This document shows positions 1 to 13,019 of a DNA stretch of 64,000 nt, piece after piece (the stretch's first letter is position 1; every line of letters begins with the position of its first letter). A program made the translations under genes and the position numbers. The notes below the pieces were generated by a model. That model worked only from the letters and a program-made list of their open reading frames with translations. It searched no databases and was not told the origin of the DNA. The DNA is from Paratinospora sagittata (Eukaryota; Streptophyta; Magnoliopsida; Ranunculales; Menispermaceae), in the NCBI GenBank assembly GCA_035771175.1, contig CM069602.1, positions 12,175,116 through 12,239,115 of the forward strand, in the 5' to 3' direction.

Positions 1-2000
1 TTTCTTGGGTTCACATATTGATAACCCTCCAATCTATTTTGTAAAAAAAAATGATGAGCTTAGAGAAGATGATTATTCACCAGGGGACCAGAACTCAAAG
101 ATCACAGCTAAAAACCATTGAACATTTGCTCATTAGCCTCAAGTGACTGTGACTCTCTTGATGCCACATTTATAAATTTGACTTGCCTAGTTGTGGGTCT
201 TGGTGAGGCAAGGCAAGGACCAGCCAACCAAGTGATCTATTCTGCAAATTTCCTACTGTTCTGCTCATGTTAGTTATGCTGAACTATATATATAAATTTA
301 ATTATCAATATTGATTTAATTATGCTCTCTAAATATTCCCAAATTATTATATGATGAATGGTTGTTCAATTAATTAATTTTCATCGGGGTTATTTTGGAT
401 TTTTGGTTGGAGTCGCTTAGATTGTTTCATGCTAAAGGTCTTCAGTTCTTTTAATTCTCTGACATTCTATTCATATATAATGTTGCATTGCATAGCATTA
501 TATCAAAGAGCTGGCCTTAAATACTAGCCCTCAGTATGCTTACTTTATACTTAAACCGTAGTTATAGAAACAATATCGAATTATATTATTTTCTTTGTTT
601 TCTTTTTAAAAGGAAAGTTTTGTTCTTTGGCACTTTGAATAGCCCTTGTGGTGTGCGCTATCAGATGGTGCAATCCATGTGTCTTGGCGTTTCCTTTCTT
701 TGCTTGTTATGGCTTGAGTGATTTTAGGGAATTCATGTGCAATTCAGAGTGGCAGCTGGTGGTGCAAGTGTGGAGAAGGGTAAAATGCTTCCTCATACTT
801 GCTGCTTTGTATTGCCAGCCAGGTAAGGGTTACTTAAGTGGTCATTCATTTGGGTGTAGATGTTACATTGGAAGTTGAGCTTGTTTCCATATTCAAGCAA
901 ATGTATCTATAATGTTGTCGGTGGTTTTATTTTTTTATAAGATCCTGTGACCATTCGGTGGGAATTTGTGAATTTTTATTCAATTTGGCTTGGGGGGATG
1001 TTTTTGTGGTGCTGCTTTATAAAAAACTTGTTTCTAACAGGAAGGCATAGGAACTGCGCATTCCATGCTCTCTTGGCACTTTAACAATGGTTTTCATGCT
1101 CACGTAGCACATTCACAATAATTTTATCGGCTACACGACATTTATTATTCATTTTATATGGTTGGTTCATATTAAGCTTTTAAAATGCATAGGTCCAACT
1201 TTAGTACGTTTCCAAATTATCTGAAAGCGAATGTCAAGATGTACGTTTCCAAATTTAGATGGTTATATTGCCCGGTGGCCATCTTGGATAAGCCTAATTA
1301 ATTCCATGAGCATGAGGTTCACTGTAGAATATTGATGAGAGTATGCACCGAGGAACATGGAAACATTAAAGTACATGCATTGAAAGATGGATTCTTAAAT
1401 ATTCTACAAGGAAACAGTTGAGCCTCGCGATAAAAACTTTTATACCATGTGTGCTTGTCAAGGAACGGATATCTGTTTTTGGACGGGTACTAATTGTCCG
1501 TGGTTTGGCATCGCTACCCTTCTGTGAGGGGGAGGTTTCGTATAATGAACTCTATTCATTTTGCAAAAAGAGAATCAGAGTTCATGGATGCTAGGAACTA
1601 CTCAATATTTGCCCGTGCTAGTTATTAGAATTTTTTTTTATTAATCCACCATCGCTAAATTGCACAAATTTTTTTTTTTTTTTTTTAGGTGGAACAAATT
1701 ATAAAGTTTAGTACTTTAAAAATTGCATAAAATCTTCTATTAAATTTGACAAAAATATTATTACATCATCAGTACGTTCTAATTCTATTTAAAAATAATT
1801 TTATTAGATGTGATATTAAGTTTGGAAAGTCTGTTAGATTGAGTTGGTTTAAAATATTTGCAGTTGGTATACGACCAAAATGCAGACCAACCAACACAGT
1901 AGAACAACCGCGCATACAGCTAGTAGTAGATACCATTTCCCATAATATAAATGTCCATGGCCAGACTTTCAGTAAAATAGCAGTACTTTGTGTTCCTAAC
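1..2000. other. AT-rich flank, no gene recognised
   Basis: I see no credible coding exon, RNA gene or complete mobile element. The few short open frames (for example 536-721) lack codon-like composition, splice context or recognisable motifs. The right end, roughly 1900-2224, probably holds the 3'UTR of the endosulfine gene that reads leftward from 7157, but no polyadenylation site was fixed. Confidence 0.5.
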
Positions 2001-2224
2001 AGAACAACAACATCCAAAAAAGATCAGAGAGAGAACTTGGTATGCCGATATGCCATACGTCTGCTTTCACACGCTCGCTTAGTCTCATCAGAACAAAAGA
2101 GTAAGTGTAAACTAAATGTTACAACAAATACCAAGCCGTTTCTTTTATTGCTTTCCAGTGGAAGCAGTGATATGACTCGTTGCCAAGGCCCATGATGAGG
2201 CTTGAATTATTATTCCTCAAGCCG

Positions 2225-5200
2225 CTATTCCTCAGGACTGTTGGCATTGTTATTATTGCCACCATCTACAGCACAACCAATAGAATCATAAAACATGGTA
2301 TGCAGAGAAAATTAAAGGTAAGTTATTTGGAAACAGGACTTATCTACCACTACACAAAAATTACCTTCGTCTGCGTTTGCAGGAGCATAGGGTGATCGCC
2401 TGGAGCGAACTTGCTGATGAGTTGGCTGATAAAAGAAAACAGACAAACAAAAAAGATGTCAGGTCTACTGACATGTTTTAACTCCAGCATTTTTTTCACA
2501 ATTACATTCCGAAAATGTGAATGTTCCATACAAAGGCCAATCACTGCAAAATCTAATTGAAGTTATAATGCTTAGCGTACTATGATCTGCTACCTTTCAC
2601 AATTATTTGCTCATGTTCCTAGTTATAAAGCAATGTTGGGGTCAAGGAACAACTGCTGCTCGTCTGATATGTCAGGGCGCAGCATAAGTATAACTAGATA
2701 ATCACTGTTCTTAAAGAAAAGTAAAAGGAGTTGGCTGCTGTTTCATTTCAAATGCTGTTTACTTATAAGAATATAGTTGGTGTTTGGTAACTTTAAATGA
2801 AAACTACCCTTTATTTACTTCAGTGGTCTATAAATAATTGTATGGTTAATGGCAGAGGCCTAATTTACAAATATGGATTTACAAGATCCTGAACATAGGC
2901 AAGACTCAATAGTTAAGTAATTATCTAGACCTTGCTCGCACATTTGGCATATTTCATACACTTCAATGAAATCACAAACAATCATGTGCATGGCATTTTG
3001 ATTCTAATATTAATTTAAGTGTTTTGAGAAAAAATAAGAAAATGTAAATAGAAAAAAAGAGCTCAGGTTGAGCCTAATGCTCAAATACAGTTTTTGTGAA
3101 TGTTCAACATACCAGGGCTTCAGCCTCTAGGCTTTCGGCCATCTCAAGGCGTGAACCTCTATCGAATTTCGATATTCTTTGTTATTTTAGAAGTAGACAT
3201 AAATTTCCTTACTAACTCAATGCAAGTCAATTTTAACGTGGTTTGAATCTTATGATTGAAACCGTATGTCACAAAATTTAAAACATGTGCTCGAATTCTA
3301 TGAATTTAAGCTTCCAAATGAATAGTAGGACTTGAGATTTGTACCTCCTATTTTTCTTTTAACCTTGTATTTTCCATTCTTGCACATTTTCAAAGCTCTA
3401 GAAGAAGCTTTTGAATTGTTGTTCTGGTCACTTTAATACCAAAAAAATAAAAAATAAAGAGATTTTCCTTCTACTTTTTTTTTTTTTTTTTTTTTGGAGG
3501 TCGGCGGGTATCAGGATTATCTTATTAGTCCCTTCGGAGCATGACCACAAACGCCCTTAGACACCGTTAGCCAATATATTGGTGGGTGGCATGAGTCCCA
3601 CTCGAACTCTCTACCTCAGGATTGGGAGCACTTGCCTCTAACCACTGAACCAACCCACTATTGTCTAGAAAAAGAAAATGAGTTTCATTTGATAACAAAG
3701 AAGGGAATGATTAAAGGAAGGCTCTTTCCTTCATTTTGTCCCGTTGAGAGAGACATGAAACACGGTATATTAATATACCACACATTAAACACTTTTTGTA
3801 TTAAACTCCAGTGTTAGGACATACATTATCTTTCCTGCATCTTACAATTTACAATTTGATTCATGATTTTGATATTTATGATTTTTTTTTAGAAAATATA
3901 ATGTTAATAGTTGGTTGTATAACCAACTCCATCACCAAACTGCACTCTCAGGGAGGTATTAAACCTCTTCACTTGTTTATGAATTTTAACTCTTCTAGTC
4001 CTCTTTAAACCCTCAAATCCTTTTACACCAATACAAGTAAATTATTTTTGTTGCACATAACAAAAGTATTTCACTTGGCTTCCCTCAGCCAATTGTCATT
4101 AAGAATTTATTTTTTCAATTTGTTCTAGCCTCTTCACTTGTCTAGCTAAACATCCTAGTCTCAATCAAACTCATTTTGTGCATGTGTTATTTATTTGTTG
4201 CCCATAAGTTGATCCATATATCCTAATGATCTCATGTGCCTATTTGGAATAACTTTTGCTTATAGCTTTTTCTTTTTATATAAGTGTTTATAGAAAAACA
4301 ACTGATGACATGTTTCGCAACCATGTATATAAGTGCTTTAAGTGTTGGATAGATGTTTGTTTCATTATTTACAAAGTGTTTTTCAATTGAAAAAAAAAAA
4401 AAAACTAGATTAACCTTTAGCTTAATAAGACTATGGGCTCATTTGGTACGACGATTGTGACAACTTTTTGACAATTTCCATCAAATGATTTGTATTTTAG
4501 CACATTTGACACTTGTAACTTATCCAAAAGTAAGCAAATAAATCATGATCTTGAAAAGTTGCCTCTTACCAACTTTTCAAAATAGCTTCGGCAATTAGAA
4601 TTTTTCTACCGAAAATACCTGTATACATATACTCTCTCTATATATATATATATATATAAAACTATTTAACATAATACTTTCGTAAAAATTATATATTTAT
4701 ACTATATATGATGAGAATACTTCTCCTTTTCACTGTGAAGCTTTTTTTTTATATTTATAAACACTGCTAGTAATACCTTTCTTAATATTAAAAAAATATT
4801 AATTCCACTATTGTATTGACAAATTAAAAAAAAGGTATTTTAGTCATAATTCAAACCAAAAGCTCAGTTCTGCCCCTCTTCCTATCTTTTCTCTACTGAT
4901 CCAACTAACCACAACGTGATAGCCAATTGTTGTAATTGATCCTTCCAACGTATTCCATCTTCTACATTATTTCATTGCCACTCAGCCAATTTATTATTTG
5001 AAACACAAGAACCGACTTGATCAATAAACTCTATTACTCACTGGCATGTGCTCATCTACTAGTATATAACTATATATATATACAAAGGCGGGTGGGGCTC
5101 CCCTTAGGGGCAAAGCCCCCCAATAAATCCCCTTAGTGTCTTTGACACCCAATATCCTCTTTGATCACCTCTCTTCGTCAGTTGTCAAAGGCCCCAACTC

Positions 5201-5383
5201 GGATGGGGCTCCCATGGTTGACAACCTAAATGATGAGGCACTTTTTGCCCTAATCTCATGGAGGTCCCAAGCGGACAAACATTTAGACCAAATCCTTATT
5301 AATAAAGGCAATACCATATATTTTCTAAGAATTGATTGGGTTGCTAACATCGAACCTCTTATTGCTTGAGCAATATAGAATAG

Positions 5384-5423
<40 letters not shown>

Positions 5424-7157
5424 TATTAGGCTATAGGGCAATATAGTCTTTTTCTAAATAGTTAGATAAACATCTATCTCACACTAGAAGCACTTGTGGA
5501 ACACGGTTGCCAAACATGTCATCAACTGCCTTTCTATAAGCACTTTTGCAAAAAGTAAAAGCTATAAGTAGAAGTTGTTTCAAATAGGCATTATATATAT
5601 ATCAAAGATATTTGGCAAGGCTATTTTCAGTAGAAAAATTCTAAGTGCAAAAGTTATTTTGAAAAGTTGGTAGGTGGCAACATTTCAAAATCACGATTTT
5701 ATTTGCTTGTCTTTTGGATAAGTAAACAGTGCCAAACACGTTAAATAACAACTTATGTGATAAAAACTGTTAAAAAGCTATCGCGGTCGCCATACCGAAT
5801 GAGCTCTATGTCTATCTCCTTCTATTCTAGTTTTATTCATTAAGGGATCAAGACATCAAAAAGCACTTATGAATATCTTATTGAATATCTCCCAGCACTC
5901 AAAATTCTTTGAGCAATATCTTCTTGAATATCTCCCTCCTTATAAATGAAGAAAAACGACTACCTTGCATAACAATCTAAATCACTCGCTAACTTGTTTT
6001 AGTTCAATTAACTTAAAATATCTTGATTCTTGAGCATTCCTCCTATTCCCTCCTAAGTTCTAACATTGCATATAGCATAATTTGCATCTTTAATCAATAC
6101 AATGCAATCCTCAAACAAACTAAACCTAAAATTGCTCCTAAATTAAAGAATTATTAAAATGGGGAACAATGAAACTCAGTGCCGATGTGATGGTGATACC
6201 AAGGCAACTGAGGCCTAAGAATTTGAAAATGTGGTTCTATTTCCCATTATGGCCATTTCAAAATCAATATTTGTCATATCTATAGGAGTCATTACCTTAT
6301 GTACATAAAACAAATTGAACAGTAGAAATGGAACAAAAATTTGCCTTTAGAAGTACCTGCAATTTTGGCCGGAGGGCCTCTAGTGGTCCTTTAGGTTTTT
6401 CAACAGGTGCTCCTTGCTGTTGCATGTTACAAAAAAAGGAAAAAGGAAAAAAAAAGAGAGCAGAAACCCAGCGCATTAGGCAACAAAAGGTTGACACATG
6501 ATACAGGGAATTAGGGAAGGGCAACAATAACCAGATAAAGAAGAAAATAAAATAAAATAATCAGATAGGATAGATGTTACAAATGAGGCAGCATAAAGTA
6601 CCTTTCCCAATGCCCAATCAGCAGAGTCAAAGAAAGCACGTTCATGATCCTAGCAGCAAAAATATTCTATGTGGATGAGTTCACCATTCAAAACTAATTT
6701 CGACAAATGTCACTTATTGCAGATGTTACCTTTGATATAAGTGGAGGCTTCTTTGGTAGTATTCCTCCATACTTCTTCTTGATTATAGCCTCCTACAAAA
6801 AGCATGAAAAGATAGCACTATTTAACCAGAAGCCATTGAATTTCAATTATTCATTGACTGACACATCATAAACACTACAAATTTCTCCACCTTAAACAAT
6901 CGAGCATTTTACAACCAATGCATATAAAATAAATGGATTGACATATGATTAGAACAAGAAGAAGTAAACTGATTCAAATCCTATGAAAGCGTACAAAGCA
7001 TGAGTAACAATACCTCCTCCTCAGGTGATGGCATGGTATTTTCTTCCTTTTCATCTGAATGCTCTGGCTCCTCGGATAATTCTCCACTAAACTGGTCCTT
7101 GGGACTATTCTCAGCAAGTTCTTTCTCTGCAGCAGCATCAGGAATTGTGCCTGACAT
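2225..7157 (-). CDS. Plant endosulfine/ARPP19-family protein (PP2A-B55 inhibitor), 6 coding exons, 138 aa
   Basis: Endosulfines are small disordered proteins that, when phosphorylated by a Greatwall-type kinase, block the PP2A-B55 phosphatase; that role is family knowledge, mainly from yeast and animals. Coding exons on the minus strand: 7157-7014, 6792-6730, 6649-6602, 6416-6357, 2425-2365 and 2265-2225, all with GT-AG borders and matching phases (144+63+48+60+61+41 nt). The acidic N-terminus (1-48) is followed by the conserved core: EAIIKKKYGGILPKK, then AFFDSADWALGKQG, the plant form of the FDSGDY motif with Ser78 as expected phosphosite, then KPKGPLEALRPKLQ. The basic tail RSRRSPYAPA lies on exon 5, 3.9 kb downstream, and the protein ends NSPEE. 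The start is the ATG 7 nt after a 5'UTR acceptor at 7164. The split tail is easily missed by automatic prediction. Confidence 0.9.
3475..3664 (-). mobile_element. tRNA-derived SINE, copy 1
   Basis: Read on the minus strand this is a promoter-bearing SINE: box A TGGTTCAGTGG, box B-like GTTCGAGTGGG about 45 nt later, the shared body CCACCCACCAATATATTGG, and a terminal A run (T run at 3475-3495 on the plus strand). It is clearly related to the copy at 9213-9409. No clean target duplication is visible, so it is probably the older insertion. It lies in the 3.9-kb intron of the endosulfine gene. Confidence 0.75.
4236..5806. mobile_element. Two interleaved inverted-repeat (MITE-like) elements
   Basis: Inverted repeat A pairs about 4236-4380 with 5446-5590 (both start from GCCTATTTGGAA-like ends). 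Inverted repeat B pairs about 4435-4620 with 5605-5806 (ends GGCTCATTTGGTA and its complement). The order is A, B, A', B', so the pairs cross rather than nest. The enclosed DNA has an (AT)n tract near 5385-5420 and an unexplained segment at 5090-5370. Arms are diverged but long. No transposase is visible; both look like non-autonomous DNA elements in the endosulfine intron. Confidence 0.65.
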
Positions 7158-8289
7158 TTCGCTCCTGGTATAAAAACACAAGTCCATAAATAAAATGGTA
7201 CAATGAATAAACTGTGATGTCCATTGAGCTTATACACAGCATATGCATATAAAGCCCTCCTTTTCTATTACAAATAAGCTATAGCAATCACTTGGATTAA
7301 TAAGGAGGCTCTCCATGGAAACTTTGGAATTTATTGTAACAAATATTTATTCTCCCTAGAAATTTTTTCCTTTAAATTATTGCCCACACCAAGTACTTCT
7401 TTTACTACTTTAATGGAAGTTCAAATACTGATGCAAAAGTGTGCCCATGTGAAAATTGTTTGGTGTCTGTTGTCGAAATGAAAATTTTTCACATGAAACA
7501 AGGCAAATTAATTTATTCCTTGAAAATATTTTTAGATATTATTACCGATGCAAGCATATAAAACTAGGTTCAGAAAAACTATTTAGAAATATATTCACAA
7601 CAAAATGCCTGGAATTACAAACATTTTTTAAATAAAAGCTACTAGAAGTAACTCTTGACGCAGAATTAGGAGAAGAGTATCAACAATCTGAGAACATCAA
7701 AGAACTTTTAGCAAGGGGATACCGTGTAGCATCCACCAACACTCAAGTCACCAAGTTAAGTAGAGAAAGAATCATAATAGGAAAATATGAGTTGACATTG
7801 TTTGGGTGTTCGTAAGTTGCCTTCGAAAGTTCTTAGATTGTTAGTGCCCAAAATCTTGCATTGGCATTGAACAACAAAACATCTGGAATTTTTTTTCAAA
7901 AAAAAAAAAACAATGGAATGGTACTGATGTAAATTCATCGCAAAAGCAAGAACGAAAAATACCCAAAATGAATAACTAAACTCGTTTTCTAATCAATAGA
8001 ATACTCAAAGAGAAAGATAATTGATATATTGAATGATTGAATTGAATGACAATTTTCGTACTTGTTTAATGTCTAGTTGATGTGAATTTCATCACAGTAA
8101 ATAATTAATTATTAATTATTAATCAAATTTTAGGTTTTTGCCACTTTTCATCATCTTTTAGTAGCATTTTAACAATAAGTTATTGTTGCTTGTAATTATA
8201 ATTATTAATCAAAATTTTTAAAAAATTCTTAAGTTAAATTTGTACTGTTATTAATATTCTTAAAAACATTTTACTAACAATCGTCAGTT

Positions 8290-8457
8290 AGTGTTTTTGG
8301 TTTTCTTGTTTAGATTTGGTCTTTGTGCTTGGTGTTTTTCTAGTACTCCTAAGAGGCTGGGGTCATTGCTTTTTGTAAGTTCTACTTTATCTGTACTTCT
8401 CACTTTCAATTAATATAACATCTTTGTTTCCTCCTCTGGAAAAAAAAAAAAAAAATC
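8290..8457 (+). mobile_element. Severely 5'-truncated LINE 3' end
   Basis: A T-rich stretch containing CTCCTAAGAGGCTGGGG and TTTGTTTCCTCCTCTGG followed by a 15-nt A run resembles the 3'UTR plus poly(A) end of plant L1-type LINEs. No reverse transcriptase sequence is attached. The left border is uncertain and no target duplication was identified. Confidence 0.45.
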
Positions 8458-9212
8458 TACTATAAGAGGTGGGTAGGTAAGTAGGTTAAAAAAATGAAAT
8501 CCAACTGTAACTCGCCATTGTCAAGCAACTTTGATTCATTATTTGCTTAACATCATGACTTCTCCCTATATGCCTAGGAACTTGTGCTGCAGCAGAGCAG
8601 TTGAAGTCTACCAGCTAATTATGCTAAATTGATACAACTCCATACGGTTGGGTCTGATTTTTGTAAAAAATTAATTTGAATTTTTGAATTAGCTTGATTC
8701 ATAACTTCAATTCGTATTTTATAACTCAGGTAAAATAAAATCAAACAATATAACTACCAGGAGTCCAGGCCATCAAAAACATAATGAACAAATCATACAA
8801 TACAAGTACATTGTAATAAAAAAAAATGTCCTGTCTCCAAATAGCTGAAATAGCAAAGGAAGTCCTAGCAACCATCTTCAACCTCTATAGCAAGCATTGG
8901 AAAATTTTGCCCAACTATGATATCCAATATAAGTACTTCTACAAAAGGAAGCACTTAATACTTATTGAGTCGTATGATCTGTTCATTAAGCTTTTGATGT
9001 CATGGTTATATGATTTTTTTATTATTTGAACAATAAGATTAAAATTAAGCTGGATATTGATCAATTCAAATTGGGGACTCGAATCATTTGTCACAAAAAT
9101 CAAATCCAGTGGTATTAAATCACATAGAATCATTGGATTCAACATAACTGACCAATACAACTTTGATTGTATTGTTGCAACAGTTACTAGGCAATAAATG
9201 ATAAGCCATGAA

Positions 9213-9409
9213 TTTTTTTTTTTTTTTTTTTTGAGGTTAGCGGGTATCAAGATTCTTTGGTTACCTACTAATCCCTCCAGGGCACAACCACAAACACCGT
9301 TAGAACCATTGGCCAACATATTGGTGGGTGGCATGAGTCATGATTCGAACTCTCCACCTCAGGGTCTGGGGCGCTTGCCCCCCAACCACTGAGCCAACCC
9401 ACCGTTGGT
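9213..9409 (-). mobile_element. tRNA-derived SINE, copy 2, with perfect 17-bp target duplication
   Basis: Minus-strand SINE with box A TGGCTCAGTGG, box B GTTCGAATC and a 3' A tail (T run 9213-9232 on the plus strand). The 17-mer TGATAAGCCATGAATTT occurs at 9199-9215 and again at 9410-9426, a classic target-site duplication; the T run overlaps its last bases. Body sequence matches the 3475-3664 copy at clear but imperfect identity. It lies in the 3.6-kb leader intron of the endosulfine gene and looks like the younger of the two. Confidence 0.88.
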
Positions 9410-10796
9410 TGATAAGCCATGAATTTAAATGTACTACAATCTTTAAACAAGTAGCAAAGCAATGCTTCCAGATATAAAAGCTTGTATGCATGTTATGTGT
9501 ATGTATGTATCTTCTTGTCTAAATTAAAGATAAACAAACTAGTTATGGCTTGTAATGTTATGAACACGTGATCGGTGCATATACAAACTTGAAGTAACAT
9601 TGCCCAAAAATTTAATATGGTCTGCAGTTCGCAAAAGAGGTACATTAATACTTACGGACTTTATTTTATATGTAAAGGTAAGCAAGGGCACAAGGGGCAA
9701 AAACATTAAAAAGAGATAAACACAAACACACACGTATGTGTGTACAGGGTTGAGTGTAGAACATCATGAACACATTATGTGAGGGTATATCAGAAAGTGA
9801 CATTCTAAGAAATGATCAACACTTTACATTTGGAACAAAATACAACCTATGATAGATAATTTATACATAAAGGACAAACAACAAGTTCAAAGTTCAAACC
9901 ATGTATCTTTTTTAGATGCCAACTCTTTCAATAGTAAGTTCTGACAGTATTCTCCACACTTTCGCAAGGTTTTTATTCAAAAACATATTAAGTGGAGGTT
10001 GAGGGCGGCAAAACGTAAAAGGACATGAATGTTTGAGATCACAAAGTGCGAGGGAACCCACACATGTGTGTTTCCTCGAATGTCACAGGACCACAGACAA
10101 TTGAATTTATCACTAATTTTTCTTGAGGTATTTAAAATATTAAAAATACTACACGCTTCAACATAAAGATCAACCAGTTAACTACATGAACATATCAGTT
10201 AGACTCTCACTAATCCACAAGCATGCATCCAGCTAACAGCCAAAAACTATTCTCTAAAAATACTAGAAAAAATCCATGCAACGAATCTAGCTAACCTATT
10301 AAATTGGGGAAAAAAAATACATGCGCGCGCACGCACATATCAAATACACAGCAACTAACATCTGCAAACTAAACAAGTGATTAACCAACCACGTAGATAT
10401 CCAATCAAATTAAACTCATAGCCCCCAAAATTATCCAAGCCAACATCAGTTACTCGGATTACTTGGATCAAAACAAAATCAGCATAATAAAAGTTGCGAT
10501 CCGACCACCGTAACAATAAAGAACCCCTTCCTCCGGCAACTACGCATGTGCAACAACTAATCAGTCTCACTAGCCCTAACTTTTCAATGCGGATCAACCT
10601 AACAAAATCTAACCAACAAATTAATAACAGTTAAAGAAACTCGCTCTCGCAAATTCGCAATGACTCTCGGATATTGCACAAAATAGGATGAGCTGAAACC
10701 TCTATTCTTACAAACAATCTTCTCCATGGAAATTCGACAAACAAAATCGAAATGAAAATGAAAAAAAAAAGGTGGAATCTCGTGAGATTTCATTAC

Positions 10797-10950
10797 CTAA
10801 GAAGCTGCGAAGACGTGAATCGATCAAACGGAACCGATCGTGATGGATCGATCAGCTTCTGATCCTCTCTATCGATCGTTTTTTTCAATCATGAGAAGGG
10901 AATCGAGATTTCCAATGAAAGCTAGGGCACAAAAACGAATCGACCAAGAA
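10797..10950 (-). other. 5'UTR exon of the endosulfine gene, with a 7-codon uORF
   Basis: A donor CTTAG|GTAATG sits at 10797 on the minus strand and can join to the acceptor at 7164, giving a 3.6-kb leader intron. The exon is pyrimidine/purine mixed as in leaders and carries a short upstream ORF, ATG at 10892 to TAG at 10869, encoding seven residues. A TATA-like CATAAAAA lies near 10975-10983, so transcription probably begins around 10950; that end is an estimate. Confidence 0.6.
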
Positions 10951-11279
10951 TGAAAATTGAAGATGAAGAATGGATTTTTATGCGTTTGGGTTTACACTTT
11001 GACCAACCGGGTTCACCGGTCCGACCGGAATGAATTGTTTGATCTTTTAAGAAAGGTAATCTGGTCCGGTAATAATAAATAAATACGAGCCCATGATACT
11101 ATTGTTTGTAAAAAAATCTTAAAGAGTGGCTATCATCTTCACTTTTTTTTTTTTTTTTTTTGTACATATAAATTTGGGGAGCTTTCATTTTAAAATGATA
11201 AAGAAAAAATAATGTGTTTTAAAGAAAGAATGAAAAAAATTATAAATCATTGTCATTATATTATATATTTATATTTATA

Positions 11280-12600
11280 TATATAACAATGCTCCTTTAA
11301 ATCCACTATTTTTAAGCAATACAAATTGTGAATACGTCAGCATTCTCCATGTTCTCTCCAGATAAACAAAAACATGTGAATGACATACCACCCTCTGTCT
11401 TTTTCCTCCTCACGTGTTTGCGTAACGTTCTCCTAAATTTACTATTTTTAAGTTGTACAAATTGTGAATATGTCAACTAAAAACTCGTGGCAAACTACCC
11501 TCTTGTGTTTTTTCCTCCTCCCATGTTTAGGTATTATTTAAAATACTATATATAATAACGTCCCCTAAATTCATTATTTTTAAGCTGTACAAATTGTGAA
11601 TATGTCAACATCCTCCATGTTCGCTCCCATTATTGAGAGAAACAAAAACATGTGAATGACATACCACCCTCTGTCTTTTTCCTCCTCACGTGTTTGCGTA
11701 ACGCTATCCTAAATTTACTATTTTTAAGTTGTACAAATTGTGAATATGTCAACTAAAAACTCATGGCAAACTACCCTCTTGTGTTTTTTCCTCCTCCCAT
11801 GTTTAGGTATTATTTAAAATACTATATATAATAACGTTTCCCTAAATCCATTATTTTTAAGTTGTACAAATTGTGAATATGTCAACATCCTCCATGTTCG
11901 CTCTCATTATTAAGAGAAACAAAAACTCGTGAATGGCAAACCACCCTATGTGTTTTTCTTCTTCCTATGTTTGGGTGTTATTTAAAATACTATATATAAT
12001 AACGCTCCCCTAAATCCATTATTTTTAAGCTGTACAAATTGTGAATACGTCAACATCCTTCATGTTCTTTCCCATTGTTGAGAGAATAAAAATTAGTGAA
12101 TGACACATACCACCCTTTGTCTTTTTCCTCCTCGCATGTTTGCGTAACACTCCCCTAAATCTAATACTTTTAAGTTGTACAAATTGTGAATATGTCAACA
12201 TCCTTCATGTTCTCTCTCATTATTAGAGAGAAACAAAAACTCTTGAATGGCAAACCATCCTCCGTCTTTTTTCTCCTCGCATGTTTGAGTGTTATTTAAA
12301 ATACTATATATAATAACGCTCCCTAAATCTATTATTTTTAAGTCAACATCCTCCATGTTCTCTCTCATTCTTGAGAGAATAAAAATTAGTGAATGACACA
12401 TACCACCCTCTGTATTTTTTCTCTTCGCATGTTTGCGTAACACTCCCCTAAATCTACTATTTTTAAGTTGTACAAATTATGAATATGTCAACATCCTCCA
12501 TGTTCTCTTCCATTGTTGAGAGAAACAAAAACTCGTGAATTGCATGTCACCCTCTACTTTTTTTCTCCTCACATGTTTGCGTGTTATTTAAAATATAAAA
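11280..12600. repeat. Diverged minisatellite, block 1 (about 9 units)
   Basis: Units of about 120-165 bp recur. Each contains CTAAATCCATTATTTTTAAG or a variant, then GTACAAATTGTGAATATGTC, then TCCATGTTCTCTC, a short inverted repeat (TCTCTC..GAGAGA around about 8 nt), ACTCGTGAATG and a T-rich CTCCTC segment. Unit starts lie near 11292, 11430, 11560, 11705, 11840, 12005, 12150, 12320 and 12445. Some pairs alternate as a higher-order dimer ending TTATTTAAAATACTATATATAATAA. Two early units contain CACGTG. No ORF is supported. Confidence 0.9.
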
Positions 12601-12954
12601 CTCACATTTGTTTATTTAATACGTTCACGGGCCTAAATATAAGACATAAATAAAAGAAGAGTCCTCTTGTCAACACATGTCAACAGTACATAAAAGTTGA
12701 AAAACTATAAGACATACCTTGAAAGCCTTAACTAAACTTGAGGAGCAAAGACCAAGTTAAACCTCTCATTCTTCTTCAATTACTCAATTGAATCCCTTCC
12801 ATACACTCCTCCAAATCAACATCTCCAAATCAACATATATTAAACCCCCACAAATCCTTCTTTTATTTTCACAACATTGAAACTAAAAGAAAATAAATTT
12901 AAAAAAAAAAGAAGAAGAAGAAGAAGTGAAAGCATAATAATAAAGAAGAAGAAG

Positions 12955-13019
12955 ATGGCTTACAATAAGAAACAATAAGAAGGTGACAACTAATCTGTTG
13001 TTGATCTCCATATTGGTGG
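12955..13019 (+). pseudogene. Six-cysteine peptide gene, copy 1: 5' fragment
   Basis: Preceded by a leader and upstream region (12610-12954) very like those of the intact copy at 13973. It begins with the same MAYNKK codons, but extra bases after codon 6 bring a stop (codon 8). Homology ends after the equivalent of TTGGTGGT, where sequence switches straight into the minisatellite motif TAAAATACTATATATAATAA. The break looks like recombination between the gene and the repeat. The copy cannot encode the peptide. Confidence 0.85.

Noticed and set aside
5136..5369. 77-codon ORF inside the MITE cluster
   Set aside because: No motif and no splice context; it may be captured DNA but coding status is unsupported.
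9198..9491. ORFs of 63-131 codons at the SINE
   Set aside because: They are readthrough of SINE sequence on both strands.
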